Positions 38,730 to 47,815 are shown, counted from the first letter of the stretch. The stretch: 64,000 bases of DNA from Amycolatopsis nalaikhensis (GCF_030264295.1 NZ_CP127173.1:6889501-6953500), one strand, 5' to 3'. Numbers and translations are program-made. The notes: generated from the letters alone by a model not told the origin.

Positions 38730-40358
38730 ATGGAGCACGAGAAGCCGTTCGCGATCACGCTCGACGTCGGGTCCAGCCGGGCCAACAAGACCGGCGCGTG
38801 GCGGTCCGAGCGACCGGTCTACGTCGACCTGCTGCCGCCCTGCAACCAGGCCTGCCCGGCCGGCCAGGACATCCAGAAGTGGCTCTACCACGCGGAATCC
38901 GGGGACTACGAGAGCGCGTGGCGGCGGATCATGGTCGACAGCCCGTTCCCGGCCGTGCTCGGCCGGATCTGCTACCGGCCGTGCGAGAGCGCGTGCAACC
39001 GCGGCCAGCTCGACGAAGCCGTCGGGATCAACTCCGTCGAGCGGTTCCTCGGCGACGAGGGAATCGAGCAGGGCTGGTCGATGCCGGTCTCCGCGCCTTC
39101 CGGGAAGCGGGTGCTGGTCGTCGGTGCCGGGCCCGCGGGCCTGTCCGCCGCTTACCATCTGGCCGGCCTCGGCCACGCGGTCACCGTCCGGGACGCAGAA
39201 GCGGCCCCCGGCGGGATGATGCGCTACGGCATCCCGCGCTACCGGCTGCCGCGCGAAGTCCTCGACGCGGAGATCGGCCGGATCCGGGACATGGGCGTCG
39301 TCTTCGAGCAGAACAGCCGCGTCACCGACGCCGCACAGGCCATGGCCGACGGCGGGTTCGACGCGGTCTTCCTCGCGGTCGGGGCCCAGGTCGGCAAGCG
39401 CGCCTACATCCCCGCCGGTGACTCCGCGCGCGTGCTTGACGCGGTTTCGCTGTTGCACGACATGGAAACCGGGGAGCCGCCGCTGCTCGGCCGCCGCGTG
39501 GCGGTCTACGGCGGTGGCAACACCGCGATGGACGCCGCCCGCACCGCGAAGCGGCTCGGCGCGACCGACGCCGTGGTCGTCTACCGGCGCACCCGCGACC
39601 GGATGCCCGCGCACGAGTCCGAGGTCGCCGAGGCCGTCGAAGAGGGCGTCGCGATGCGGTGGCTGTCGACGATCAGCGAGATCGACGGCGAAGGCATCAC
39701 CGTGGAGAAGATGCGCCTCGACGAGTCCGGGTTCCCCCAGCCGACCGGCGAGTTCGAGCGGCTGGCCGCCGACAGCGTGGTGCTGGCCCTCGGCCAGGAC
39801 ACCGACCTGTCCCTTGTGGACGGACTGGCGGACGTCGAGCGCGCGGACGGGGTCGTGCAGGTCGGGCCAGGCCTGATGACCGGGCACCCGGGCATTTTCG
39901 CCGGTGGCGACATGGTGCCGTCGGGCCGGACCGCGACCGTCGCGGTGGGCCACGGCGCGAAAGCGGCCAGGGAGATCGACGCCTGGCTGCGAGGCGCGGT
40001 CACCGCCGCGCCGCCCGCTGCGCGCCCGGCGACGTTCGAGAACCTGAACACCTGGTACTACAGCGACGCCGACCGGACCGTCCGGCCACACCTCGACCTG
40101 TCCCGGCGGGTGTCGACGTTCGACGAGATCAAGAGCGGCTTGGACGCGTCGACGGCCTTGTTCGAAGCTCGCCGCTGCCTGTCCTGCGGCAACTGCTTCG
40201 AATGCGACAACTGCTACGGCGTCTGCCCGGACAACGCGGTCATCAAGCTCGAACCGGGCGACAAGTACGCGATCGATCTCGACTACTGCAAGGGCTGCGG
40301 GATCTGCGTCGCCGAATGTCCGTGCGGGGCCATCGAAATGGTCCCCGAAGAATCCTGA
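38730..40358 (+). CDS. GltD-like FAD/NAD(P) oxidoreductase with ferredoxin domains
   Basis: 542 residues. N-terminal cysteine block (PPCNQACPAGQDIQKWLYHA, RICYRPCESACNRGQ) as in the iron-sulfur site of glutamate synthase small subunit. FAD and NAD(P) dinucleotide folds (VLVVGAGPAGLSAAYHLAGL; VAVYGGGNTAMDAARTAKRL; HPGIFAGGDMVPSGRTATVA). C-terminal 2x[4Fe-4S] ferredoxin module (CLSCGNCFECDNCYGVCPDN; CKGCGICVAECPCGAIEM). It begins 1 base after the beta stop, so it is the fourth subunit and likely links reduced oxidoreductase clusters to NAD(P)H. Confidence 0.88.
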   Translation: MEHEKPFAITLDVGSSRANKTGAWRSERPVYVDLLPPCNQACPAGQDIQKWLYHAESGDYESAWRRIMVDSPFPAVLGRICYRPCESACNRGQLDEAVGINSVERFLGDEGIEQGWSMPVSAPSGKRVLVVGAGPAGLSAAYHLAGLGHAVTVRDAEAAPGGMMRYGIPRYRLPREVLDAEIGRIRDMGVVFEQNSRVTDAAQAMADGGFDAVFLAVGAQVGKRAYIPAGDSARVLDAVSLLHDMETGEPPLLGRRVAVYGGGNTAMDAARTAKRLGATDAVVVYRRTRDRMPAHESEVAEAVEEGVAMRWLSTISEIDGEGITVEKMRLDESGFPQPTGEFERLAADSVVLALGQDTDLSLVDGLADVERADGVVQVGPGLMTGHPGIFAGGDMVPSGRTATVAVGHGAKAAREIDAWLRGAVTAAPPAARPATFENLNTWYYSDADRTVRPHLDLSRRVSTFDEIKSGLDASTALFEARRCLSCGNCFECDNCYGVCPDNAVIKLEPGDKYAIDLDYCKGCGICVAECPCGAIEMVPEES

Positions 40359-40368
40359 GGAGGTAGCC

Positions 40369-40635
40369 ATGCAGGAGAAACGCTGGCACGTCGAACTGAT
40401 CATCGACGAGGACGAGGGCCGGACCCGGGCCACGGCCCGGTTGTGCACGGCCGACGACACCCGGATCTCCGGGACCGGGACCGCCCGGCTGAACCCGGCC
40501 GACCGGAACGTGCCCGAGATCGGCGACGAACTCGCCGCTTCGCGGGCGCTGAGCGATCTCGCGCACAACCTGCTCGAGTGCGCCGCCGGCGACATCGAAG
40601 AGCTCACCCACAAACCGGTCGAGCTGAGGAGCTGA
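40369..40635 (+). CDS. DUF1876 family protein
   Basis: 88 residues, ATG after GAGGAGGT. RWHVELIIDEDEGRTRATAR, DTRISGTGTARLNPADRNVP and LAASRALSDLAHNLLECAAG define DUF1876 (DsRBD-like fold), the family of Mycobacterium Rv1738 and Rv2632c, proteins strongly induced in hypoxic dormancy and structurally like ribosome hibernation factors. Its presence in this run supports a hypoxia or stress role for the whole operon. Small, soluble. Confidence 0.88.
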   Translation: MQEKRWHVELIIDEDEGRTRATARLCTADDTRISGTGTARLNPADRNVPEIGDELAASRALSDLAHNLLECAAGDIEELTHKPVELRS

Positions 40636-40637
40636 CG

Positions 40638-41147
40638 ATGCGCACCCTCGTCGTGTTCGAGTCGATGTTCGGTGCCACCGAGCAGATCGCCCGTGCCATC
40701 GCCAAGGGGCTGGACGCCGAGGTGGTCAACGTCGACGACGCGCCGGCCGACCTCACCGGCGTCGACCTGCTCGTCGTCGGCGGGCCCACCCACGTGCACG
40801 GCATGAGCCGTGCCACGACGCGGAAATCGGCCGCGGATCAGGGCGACCAGCCGACCCGGTCGAAGACCGGGGTGCGCGAGTGGCTCGGCTCCCTCGGACC
40901 GGTCCCGCAGGGGCTTCCGGTCGCGGCCTTCGACACCCGGATCGACAAGTCCCGCTGGCTCACCGGTGCCGCTTCGCTCGGCATTGCGAAGCTGCTGCGC
41001 CGTCGTGGGTGCCGCCTGGCCGCGCCCGCCGAGAGCTTCTTTGTCGGCACGGATCCGGCCGGCACCGGCTCTGCTCCCGGTGAGCCGGACCGGGCCCAGG
41101 CCTGGGGCGTGGCGCTCGGCGCGGCCGCGCGCCGCACTGTCTCCTGA
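40638..41147 (+). CDS. Flavodoxin-like protein
   Basis: 169 residues. The FMN-phosphate loop reads VVFESMFGATEQIARAIAKG (S-x-F-G-x-T-x-x-I-A), followed by VDLLVVGGPTHVHGMSRATT (second FMN loop) and LPVAAFDTRIDKSRWLTGAA. A short-chain flavodoxin of actinobacterial stress clusters. Two bases after the DUF1876 stop. It could accept electrons from the ferredoxin-dependent enzymes just upstream, although the insertion SAADQGDQPTRSKTG differs from classical flavodoxins. Confidence 0.85.
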   Translation: MRTLVVFESMFGATEQIARAIAKGLDAEVVNVDDAPADLTGVDLLVVGGPTHVHGMSRATTRKSAADQGDQPTRSKTGVREWLGSLGPVPQGLPVAAFDTRIDKSRWLTGAASLGIAKLLRRRGCRLAAPAESFFVGTDPAGTGSAPGEPDRAQAWGVALGAAARRTVS

Positions 41148-41155
41148 GGCCGGTC

Positions 41156-42280
41156 GTGGACGACGGGGGTGGCACGGTCGGTGTCGAGGAGGAGTTCGTG
41201 CTCGTCGACCCGCGGTCGGGGGCGACGGCCGCGGCGGCACCGCGGGTCCTGCAGCTGCTGGCCGACGAGCCGGGGGTGATGGCGGAGTTCCTGCGGTTCC
41301 AGGTGGAGACGGCGACCGGCGTGTGCCGGTCGCTGTCCGCGGTCCGCGCGGAACTGACCCGGCTGCGGCGCCGGGTGGCCGAGGCCGCGGAGCACGCTGG
41401 CTGCGTTGCGCTGGCTACGGGCGTGGCTCCGTTCGGGGCGGTGTCGCAGGTCACGGCCGATCCTCGCTACCGCACGCTGGCGACCTGGTTTCCGGCGCTG
41501 GTCGGGGAAGCGGGCACGTGCGCCTGCCACGTCCACGTCGGAGTCCCGTCGCGGGCCGCCGGGGTGCGGGTGCTGGCGCGGCTGCGGCCGTGGCTCGGGG
41601 CGCTGCTGGCGATCAGCGCGAACTCGCCGTACGTCGACGGGCTGGACTCCGGCTGGGCCAGTGCCCGGTACCCGCTGTGGTCGCGCTGGCCGACGGCCCG
41701 CCCACCGGGCGAGTGGCGCGACGTCGTGGCCTACGACGCCGCGGTCGGCGGCGCCATCCGGCGCGGGGAGGCGATCGATGCCCGCAGCGTGTACTTCTAC
41801 GCCCGCCTGTCCCCGCGGCATCCGACCGTCGAGGTGCGGATTGCCGACGTCTGTCTCGACGTGGACGACGCGGTGCTGCTCGCGGGCCTGGTGCGGGGCC
41901 TGGTCGTCACCGCGCTGGCCGAAGAGCGCCGCGGGGCGCCTCTGCCACCTGTGCCGGACGCGCTGGTCGAGCGGTCGCTGCGGGCGGCCGCGCGCTACGG
42001 CCTCGCCGGACCGGGCGTCGATGTGCTGACCGGCACGCTCGTGGCCTCCGAAGGACTGGTCGAGGACCTCCTCGCGTACGTCCGGCCCGCGCTGCGGGCC
42101 ACCGGTGATCTCGAGGACGTCCTGGCCGGCTGGTACGCACTCGGGTCGCGGGGCGGGGGAGCAGAGCAGCAGCGCGCTCTGCGCGCGGTATCGGGCACGC
42201 CGGTGGAGTTCGTCGCCCGGTTGGCGGCCGCGACCCGCGGCGAAGACACCAGTTCCACGGAACGGAAGGCAGCGCAGTGA
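41156..42280 (+). CDS. YbdK-type carboxylate-amine ligase (glutamate-cysteine ligase family 2)
   Basis: 374 residues from GTG. GVEEEFVLVDPRSGATAAAA (the E-E-E/F acid cluster), RFQVETATGVCRSLSAVRAE, CACHVHVGVPSRAAGVRVLA (H-V-H-V), ISANSPYVDGLDSGWASARY, VYFYARLSPRHPTVEVRIAD (E-V-R). This is the GCS2/YbdK fold that joins an amine to a carboxylate with ATP; weak gamma-glutamylcysteine synthesis is known for E. coli YbdK. Since actinobacteria use mycothiol, the real substrates are unclear. The stop overlaps the ATPase start. Confidence 0.85.
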   Translation: MDDGGGTVGVEEEFVLVDPRSGATAAAAPRVLQLLADEPGVMAEFLRFQVETATGVCRSLSAVRAELTRLRRRVAEAAEHAGCVALATGVAPFGAVSQVTADPRYRTLATWFPALVGEAGTCACHVHVGVPSRAAGVRVLARLRPWLGALLAISANSPYVDGLDSGWASARYPLWSRWPTARPPGEWRDVVAYDAAVGGAIRRGEAIDARSVYFYARLSPRHPTVEVRIADVCLDVDDAVLLAGLVRGLVVTALAEERRGAPLPPVPDALVERSLRAAARYGLAGPGVDVLTGTLVASEGLVEDLLAYVRPALRATGDLEDVLAGWYALGSRGGGAEQQRALRAVSGTPVEFVARLAAATRGEDTSSTERKAAQ

Positions 42281-44883
42281 AGACCACAGCCCACCCCGAA
42301 GCGTTCCACGCCCGGCCTGCGACCGCCGTCGCCGAGCAACTCGGGGTCGACCCTGTTCGAGGGCTCAGCGCCGAGGAAGCCGGAGCGCGGCTGGACCACT
42401 TCGGCCCCAACACGGTCATCGCGCCGGCCGGGCCGGGGCTGGTGCTCCGGGTGCTGCGGCAGTTCCACGACCCCCTCGTCCAGGTCCTGCTGCTCGCGGG
42501 CGTGGTGACCGGGCTCTTCGGCGGTTACGTCGACGCCGGGGTGATCGGGGGCGTGGTGCTGCTCAACGCCCTCGTCGGGTTCGTGCAGGAGTCGCGGGCG
42601 CAGCGCGCTCTCGACGCGCTGTCCCGGATGGTGCCGTCGGAGGCGACCGTGCTCCGGGACGGGGTGACCCGGCGGGTACCGGCCGCCGAGCTGGTCCCGG
42701 GCGACGTCGTGGAGCTGGCCGCGGGGGACCGCGTACCGGCCGACGTGCGGCTCACCGAGGTCCGCCTGGCCGAGGTCGACGAGTCGGCGCTGACCGGGGA
42801 GTCGGTGCCGGTGCGCAAGTCCGCCGACGCCGTGGCCGGGGAAGCCGTGGTCGCCGACCGGGCCGGCTGTGCCTACTCCGGGACGCTGGTGACGCGCGGC
42901 TGGGCCCGTGCCGTGGTCACGGCGACCGGTGGCGCCACCGAGCTGGGCGGCATCCAGCACCTGGTGGCCACCGCGGAGGTGGTCACGACCCCGCTGACCC
43001 GCAAGCTCGCGCGGTTTTCCCGGCAGCTGAGCGTCGCGATCGTCGCGGTCGCCGCCGCGGCCTTCGCGCTCGGGGTCTTCCGCGGCACGCCGATGCCCGA
43101 GATGTTCACGGCGGTGGTCGCGCTGGCCGTCGGGGCGATTCCCGAAGGACTGCCCGCGGCGGTGGCGATCGTGCTGGCGATCGGGGTGGTCCGGATGTCG
43201 CGGCGCGGCGCGATCGTGCGGAACCTGCCCGCTGTGGAAACCCTCGGCGGCACCACGGTGATCTGCACCGACAAGACCGGCACCCTCACCCGGAACCGGA
43301 TGAACGTGACCACCCTCGCCGTCGCCGGCCGGGTGGTTCCCCCGGCGGAGGCCCGCGAATGCCTCGTCGCGGGTGTCCTCTGCAACGACGCGCAGCTCGG
43401 GGAGGGCGACCCGACGGAGATCGCGCTGCTCGAATCGGCGCTCGCGGCCGGGCTGGACCCCGCGGCGATCCGCGCCGCCGCGCCGCGCACGGAAACCGTG
43501 CCGTTCGAGTCCGAGACCCGCACGATGACCACGGTGCACGGCGACGTCGGCTACCTCAAGGGCGCGGTCGAGGAAGTGGTGGCGCGGTGCGGGGACGAGC
43601 TCGGCCCCGGCGGCGTCGTCCGTCCCCTCGACGCCGCCGCCGTGGACCGGCTGCAGCAGGAGCTGACCGGGCAGGGGCTGCGGGTGCTCGCGTTCGCCCG
43701 GTTCACCCCGGGCGCCGCGCCGACGTTGGTGGGCCTGCAGGCGATGCACGACCCGCCCCGGCCGGAGGCGATCACGGCCGTCGCGGCGTGCCGGAGCGCG
43801 GGCATCGACGTGAAGATGATCACCGGCGACCACGCCGGGACGGCCCGGGCGATCGCCACCGAAGTCGGGCTGGTGGACGAAGCGGCGTCCGCGCGGGTCC
43901 TCACCGGAGCCGAGCTGGCGGAGCTGCCCGAGGCGGGCTTCGACGAGACGGTGGCGGACACCCAGGTGTTCGCCCGGGTGTCGCCGGGGCAGAAGCTCCA
44001 GCTGGTGCAGGCGTTGCAGCGGCGCGGGCACGTGGTCGCGATGACCGGCGACGGCGTCAACGACGCGCCGGCATTGCGCCGCGCGGACATCGGTGTCGCG
44101 ATGGGCCGCAACGGCACCGACGCCGCCCGCCAGGCCGCGGACATGGTGCTGACCGACGACGACTTCGCCTCGATCGAAGCAGCGGTGCGGGAAGGCCGGA
44201 GCGTCTTCGACAACCTGCGCAAGTTCATCGCGTGGACGCTGCCGGCCAACATCGGCGAGGGCATGGTCGTGCTGGTCGCCATCCTGCTCGGCGCGACACT
44301 GCCGATCGTGCCGGTGCAGATCCTGTGGATCAACATGACGACCGCGGTGTTCCTGGGTCTCACGATGGCGTTCGAGCCCACCGAGACCGGCATCATGGGG
44401 CGGACTCCGCGCCCGCCGAAGCGTCCGCTTTTCACCGCCGCGCTACTGCGCCGGGTCGTGCTCGTGTCGCTCCTGCTCGTGGTGGCGGCTTTCGCAGCCT
44501 ATGGGGCCGACCTGGCCGCGGGGGTGTCGCTCGCGGAGGCCCGCACGAGCGCGATCAACGTGTTCGTCGGCGTGCAGGCCGCGTACCTGCTCAGCTGCCG
44601 CTCGCTGGACCGCCCGGTGCTGCTCGCGTGGCCCGGCCGCAGCCGGATGTTCGCGCTCGGCCTCGGGCTCACGGCGGGGCTCCAGCTGCTGTTGACCTAC
44701 GTCCCGATCATGAACACGTGGTTCCACACCGCACCTGTCGGCGCCGGCTCCTGGCTGTGGGTTCTCGGTGCCGCCGTCGTGGCATTCCTCGTGGTGGAGG
44801 CGGACAAGCTGATCTGGCACCGGGTGGCGGCGCGGCGGCGAGTCAGCTCAGGCCGGGAAGGCGGCGGACAGCGAGCGCGGTGA
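42277..44883 (+). CDS. P-type cation-transporting ATPase (P2A-like, CtpF type)
   Basis: 868 residues. Cation_ATPase_N (residues about 8-75), actuator domain with DESALTGESVPVRKS, TM4 motif AIPEGLPAAVAIVLAIGVVR (P-E-G-L as in Ca2+ pumps), phosphorylation site D332 in VICTDKTGTLTRNRMNVTTL, MITGDHAGTARAIATEVGLV, MTGDGVNDAPALRRADIGVA and six C-terminal helices. It resembles mycobacterial CtpF, a DosR-regulated calcium pump. Start GTG in the preceding stop (4-base overlap). Its end overlaps the convergent membrane gene by 41 bases. Confidence 0.9.
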   Translation: MKTTAHPEAFHARPATAVAEQLGVDPVRGLSAEEAGARLDHFGPNTVIAPAGPGLVLRVLRQFHDPLVQVLLLAGVVTGLFGGYVDAGVIGGVVLLNALVGFVQESRAQRALDALSRMVPSEATVLRDGVTRRVPAAELVPGDVVELAAGDRVPADVRLTEVRLAEVDESALTGESVPVRKSADAVAGEAVVADRAGCAYSGTLVTRGWARAVVTATGGATELGGIQHLVATAEVVTTPLTRKLARFSRQLSVAIVAVAAAAFALGVFRGTPMPEMFTAVVALAVGAIPEGLPAAVAIVLAIGVVRMSRRGAIVRNLPAVETLGGTTVICTDKTGTLTRNRMNVTTLAVAGRVVPPAEARECLVAGVLCNDAQLGEGDPTEIALLESALAAGLDPAAIRAAAPRTETVPFESETRTMTTVHGDVGYLKGAVEEVVARCGDELGPGGVVRPLDAAAVDRLQQELTGQGLRVLAFARFTPGAAPTLVGLQAMHDPPRPEAITAVAACRSAGIDVKMITGDHAGTARAIATEVGLVDEAASARVLTGAELAELPEAGFDETVADTQVFARVSPGQKLQLVQALQRRGHVVAMTGDGVNDAPALRRADIGVAMGRNGTDAARQAADMVLTDDDFASIEAAVREGRSVFDNLRKFIAWTLPANIGEGMVVLVAILLGATLPIVPVQILWINMTTAVFLGLTMAFEPTETGIMGRTPRPPKRPLFTAALLRRVVLVSLLLVVAAFAAYGADLAAGVSLAEARTSAINVFVGVQAAYLLSCRSLDRPVLLAWPGRSRMFALGLGLTAGLQLLLTYVPIMNTWFHTAPVGAGSWLWVLGAAVVAFLVVEADKLIWHRVAARRRVSSGREGGGQRAR

Positions 44884-45249
44884 CCGCCGACGTGGTGGCC
44901 GCCATCAGGAAGCCGCCGAGGACGCCGATCGTGATCGTGGTGGGCAGGCTTTGACCGGGCTGCCACAGCGGCATGGTGACGCCCAGGAAGACCGCGAGGC
45001 CGAGCAGCCACGCGCCGGTCGTGGCCGCAATCCAGCGCCAGGCGTTCAACGCGGGCACGGCGCGCCGGAGGACGAGGGCTTGGCCGCGCCCAGCACGGCT
45101 CCTTCGACCGCTCCCGCGGCCAGCAGCACAGGCAGCACGAGGGCGGCGGAGGCGTCCGCGGTGAGGGCGCCCGTCACCGAGGGGACGGTGAATCCGAGGA
45201 ATTCGGCCGGCGTGACGGTCGCGAACCAGGTCCGGAGCGTCCGGCTCAC
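44843..45249 (-). pseudogene. Small membrane protein, one-base frameshift
   Basis: Starts GTG in the corA stop (GTGA). The first frame gives TLRTWFATVTPAEFLGFTVP, LTADASAALVLPVLLAAGAV and EGAVLGAA, then runs into a foreign tail (KPSSSGAPCPR). The next frame continues ALVLRRAVPALNAWRWIAAT, TGAWLLGLAVFLGVTMPLW and TITIGVLGGFLMAATTSAVT to 44843. Adding one base near 45082 (GGCCAAG for GGCCCAAG) gives a single protein of about 135 residues with four helices. No family recognised. Confidence 0.6.
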
Positions 45250-46226
45250 AGCCAGTCTCGTCGTTTGAACAGGACGTACAGGGTCCCCGAGATGACCAGG
45301 ATGGCGAGCGTCGAAACCCACACCCCGGACGCCTGCGCGAACCCCGGGTAGGGGATGTTCTGGCCGTAGAAGCCGGTGATGGCGGTGGGCACCGCGATGA
45401 TCGCGGCCCAGCTGGTCACCTTCTTCATGATCGTGTTGAGCCGGTTGCCCTGGATGCTCAGCTGCGTTTCGCGGATCGTCGCGAGCAGGTCGCGCAGCGA
45501 CTCCGTCCACTCCGTCACGCGCAGGACGTGGTCGTACACGTCTTGGAAGTACGGCAGCAGCGCGTCGTCGACCGTGCGGACTTCCCGGCGCATCAAGGAA
45601 CCGACGATTTCCCGCATCGGCAGGGCCAGGTGCCGCAGCCGGCTCAGGCTCTTGCGCAGCCGCAGGGCGCGGCGCTGCAGGTCCGTGACGTCGGTCTGGT
45701 CGGCGAAGACCAGGTCCTCCAGCTCCTCGACCTGTTCGTCGAGGGTCTGGAGCGCGTCGAAGTGGCCGTCGACGAGCAGGTCGAGCAGGCCGTGCAACAG
45801 GAACCCGGTGCCGCTCTTGGCCAGTTCGGGGGTGCTGTCCCAGCGCTTGGTGAGGGCGTCGATGTCCGCGGTGTTGTTGCGGTGCAAGGTGACCAGCACT
45901 CGGTCGGTGACGAACGCGTCGAGCTCCGACGCCGTGAGCACACCGTCGCCGGAGTCCAGCCGGACGGCGTAGGCGGTGAGGAACGAATGGTGGTCGTAGT
46001 GGACCAGCTTCGGCCGCTGGTGGTCTTCGTCGAGGACGGCCGCGATCGCGAGCGGGTGCAGCCCGAGTTCGGTGGTGAGCGCGGCCAGGTCCGCGGCGGT
46101 GGGGGCGTCGAGGTCCAGCCAGAGCGTCACGGCCGGGTCGGTGAGCTGCCGCGTGGCTTCGGCGACGGAGAGGTTCTCCCGCTCCAGGACGCCACTGCGG
46201 TACAGGCGGCTCCGGCTCGCGGGCAT
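45246..46226 (-). CDS. corA: CorA-family divalent metal ion transporter
   Basis: 326 residues. A long helical cytoplasmic domain (LTDPAVTLWLDLDAPTAADL to IREIVGSLMRREVRTVDDAL), then two C-terminal helices (SWAAIIAVPTAITGFYGQNI; VWVSTLAILVISGTLYVLFK). The pore signature is YGQN rather than the usual YGMN. ZntB and plant relatives also vary here, but Q is unusual. It transports Mg2+, Co2+ or Ni2+. ATG overlaps the stop of the upstream gene by one base (TGATG), and the small membrane gene follows with a 4-base overlap, so all three form an operon. Confidence 0.88.
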   Translation of the reverse strand: MPASRSRLYRSGVLERENLSVAEATRQLTDPAVTLWLDLDAPTAADLAALTTELGLHPLAIAAVLDEDHQRPKLVHYDHHSFLTAYAVRLDSGDGVLTASELDAFVTDRVLVTLHRNNTADIDALTKRWDSTPELAKSGTGFLLHGLLDLLVDGHFDALQTLDEQVEELEDLVFADQTDVTDLQRRALRLRKSLSRLRHLALPMREIVGSLMRREVRTVDDALLPYFQDVYDHVLRVTEWTESLRDLLATIRETQLSIQGNRLNTIMKKVTSWAAIIAVPTAITGFYGQNIPYPGFAQASGVWVSTLAILVISGTLYVLFKRRDWL

Positions 46227-46681
46227 CAGCGGTCGGCCGCGGTGGCCAGGCTGGTCCGGCACGCGCGGACGAGCTGGCGGGTCGCGCGGGTGGCCGGGGT
46301 CTCGCCGCAGGACGGGCAGCGCACCGCGACGTCGCCGGCCAGCTGGTCGATCGCGACGTTCAGTGCGCACTCGCACTGCCGGCACCAGCGCGTGCCGGTG
46401 ACGATGACGACGTGCAGCGGCGACGACACACAGTCGTGCAGCCAACGCCGGTGCGTCCGGCACGTGACGCGCTCCAGCGGGTCCAGACCGTCCTCTTCGG
46501 ACCGGTCCTCCGCCGTCAGCGCCAGTGCCAGGCGGCGGTCGGAGACGTCGGCGTAGCGCGGGTCCACGAAGTCGGCCGGCCGCAGCGCGAGCCGGTCACG
46601 GCGGTTGCGGCGGGTGCTTTCGGACGTCGGCTCGGCAGTCGTCGCCGGGGCGAATCCGCGGGGGGAGTGCTGGCTGTCCAT
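46226..46681 (-). CDS. Hypothetical zinc-ribbon protein
   Basis: 151 residues. No clear homologue. The N-terminal 60 residues are polar (RRNRRDRLALRPADFVDPRY). A possible zinc site is made of CRTHRRWLHDCV, WCRQCECALNVAIDQLAGDV and VRCPSCGETPATRATRQLVR (C-x-x-C pairs). It starts 116 bases downstream of the DosR-like box at 46802-46817 and is coupled to corA. Likely cytoplasmic; a metal sensor for the transporter is one possibility. The ATG at comp 46679-46681 is preferred over an in-frame GTG four codons earlier. Confidence 0.6.
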   Translation of the reverse strand: MDSQHSPRGFAPATTAEPTSESTRRNRRDRLALRPADFVDPRYADVSDRRLALALTAEDRSEEDGLDPLERVTCRTHRRWLHDCVSSPLHVVIVTGTRWCRQCECALNVAIDQLAGDVAVRCPSCGETPATRATRQLVRACRTSLATAADR

Positions 46682-46782
46682 GATGTGCCTCACTTTCGTC
46701 TGATCCAGACTCCGCCGTGGGAGACCAGGCGACGAGGGCCGGACCGCCCCGGTTCCCGGGGCCCGGGGACCCCGGATCCGGA

Positions 46783-46820
46783 GGGGCCAAGGCCCGTCGA
46801 GGTGAGGACTTTCGGCCGCC
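46783..46820. promoter_or_regulatory. Two DosR-like boxes
   Basis: GGGGCCAAGGCCCG (46783-46796, near-palindromic) and GTGAGGACTTTCGGCCGC (46802-46819) lie between the 3' end of the universal stress gene and the hypothetical-corA operon, about 100 bases ahead of the latter. Confidence 0.42.
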
Positions 46821-47684
46821 TCAGGCGCCGCGGACCAGGTAGACCGGGCAGGCCGCGTTGTGCAGCAGCGCCTGGCCGGTGGACCCCAGCAGCAGCCCGG
46901 GGAACCCGCCGCGGCCCCGGGTGCCGAGCACGACCAGCTGCGCGGTCGTGCTGCGCTCGATCAGCTCACGCCGCGGGTGCGACTGGACCACGACCTCCTC
47001 GACCGCGACACCCTCGGTGTCGTGGGAGCTCAGCCGCTCGGCGAGCAACTGGTGCCCGGCGTCGGCGAGGGCCGCGCGGTCCGGTTCACGGCTCTGGGAC
47101 TCGTCCGCCGCCGCGTGCACCACGACCAGCGGGGCGTGCCGCGCACGGGACTCGGCGATGGCGGTCTCGAGGATCCGCGCGCTCGCTTCGCCGCCGTCGA
47201 CGCCGGCGACGACCGGCCGGTCCGCCGCTCCCGGTTCGTCCCAGGTGTCGCCGCGGACCACGACGGTGTCGCACGAGGCGTGCGCGCCCACCGCCGAGGC
47301 GACCGAGCCGGCCAGGAGGCCCGCCAGCTTGCCGTGCCCGGACGAACCGACCACGAGCAGCGACGCCGTCCGGGACGCGTCGATGAGGGCTTGGGCGGCG
47401 CGGTCGGGATCCAGCCGGGTGGCCGCGTCCGGCACGCCTTGCGCCGCGGCGAGCTCCGCCGCGGCGCGCAGGTACCGGCGGCCGCGGACGCGCAGCACTT
47501 CCTTCATCTCCTCGGGCGGCGGGACGACGCCGCCGGCGAGCAGGGCGGAGAAGTCGACGGCGTACACGATCTCCAGCGGCGCGCCACGCAGGTGCGCGGC
47601 GCGCGCGGCCCAGCGGACGGCGTCGAGCGACTCGACGGATCCATCCACTCCGGTGACGATCGGTGGACTGGGTACGGTGGTCAT
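46821..47684 (-). CDS. Tandem universal stress protein (UspA family)
   Basis: 287 residues, two USP domains. Domain 1 (about 8-140): PIVTGVDGSVESLDAVRWAA and the ATP-binding VVGSSGHGKLAGLLAGSVAS. Domain 2 (about 155-287): RPVVAGVDGGEASARILETA and LVVLGTRGRGGFPGLLLGST, ending ALLHNAACPVYLVRGA. The G-2x-G-9x-G(S/T) signature in both halves suits ATP binding, as in Rv2623-type proteins of hypoxic dormancy. Divergent from the SulP gene with a DosR-like box in the gap. Confidence 0.9.
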   Translation of the reverse strand: MTTVPSPPIVTGVDGSVESLDAVRWAARAAHLRGAPLEIVYAVDFSALLAGGVVPPPEEMKEVLRVRGRRYLRAAAELAAAQGVPDAATRLDPDRAAQALIDASRTASLLVVGSSGHGKLAGLLAGSVASAVGAHASCDTVVVRGDTWDEPGAADRPVVAGVDGGEASARILETAIAESRARHAPLVVVHAAADESQSREPDRAALADAGHQLLAERLSSHDTEGVAVEEVVVQSHPRRELIERSTTAQLVVLGTRGRGGFPGLLLGSTGQALLHNAACPVYLVRGA

Positions 47685-47761
47685 CGGCAGCTCCCGAGGC
47701 AGACGTGCCCCGACCGTAGGCTCGGCGCCGGGCCGGCCGCCGCGGCCGGAAGTCACCGGAC

Positions 47762-47779
47762 GGAAGGACTTCCGGCCGC
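47762..47779. promoter_or_regulatory. DosR-like box
   Basis: GGAAGGACTTCCGGCCGC in the 131-base gap between the divergent USP and SulP genes. GACTTCCGGCCG recurs at 8601-8612. Confidence 0.45.
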
Positions 47780-47815
47780 AGCCGGTGCGCCCGTCCGGCC
47801 CGCATCCTCGGAACC

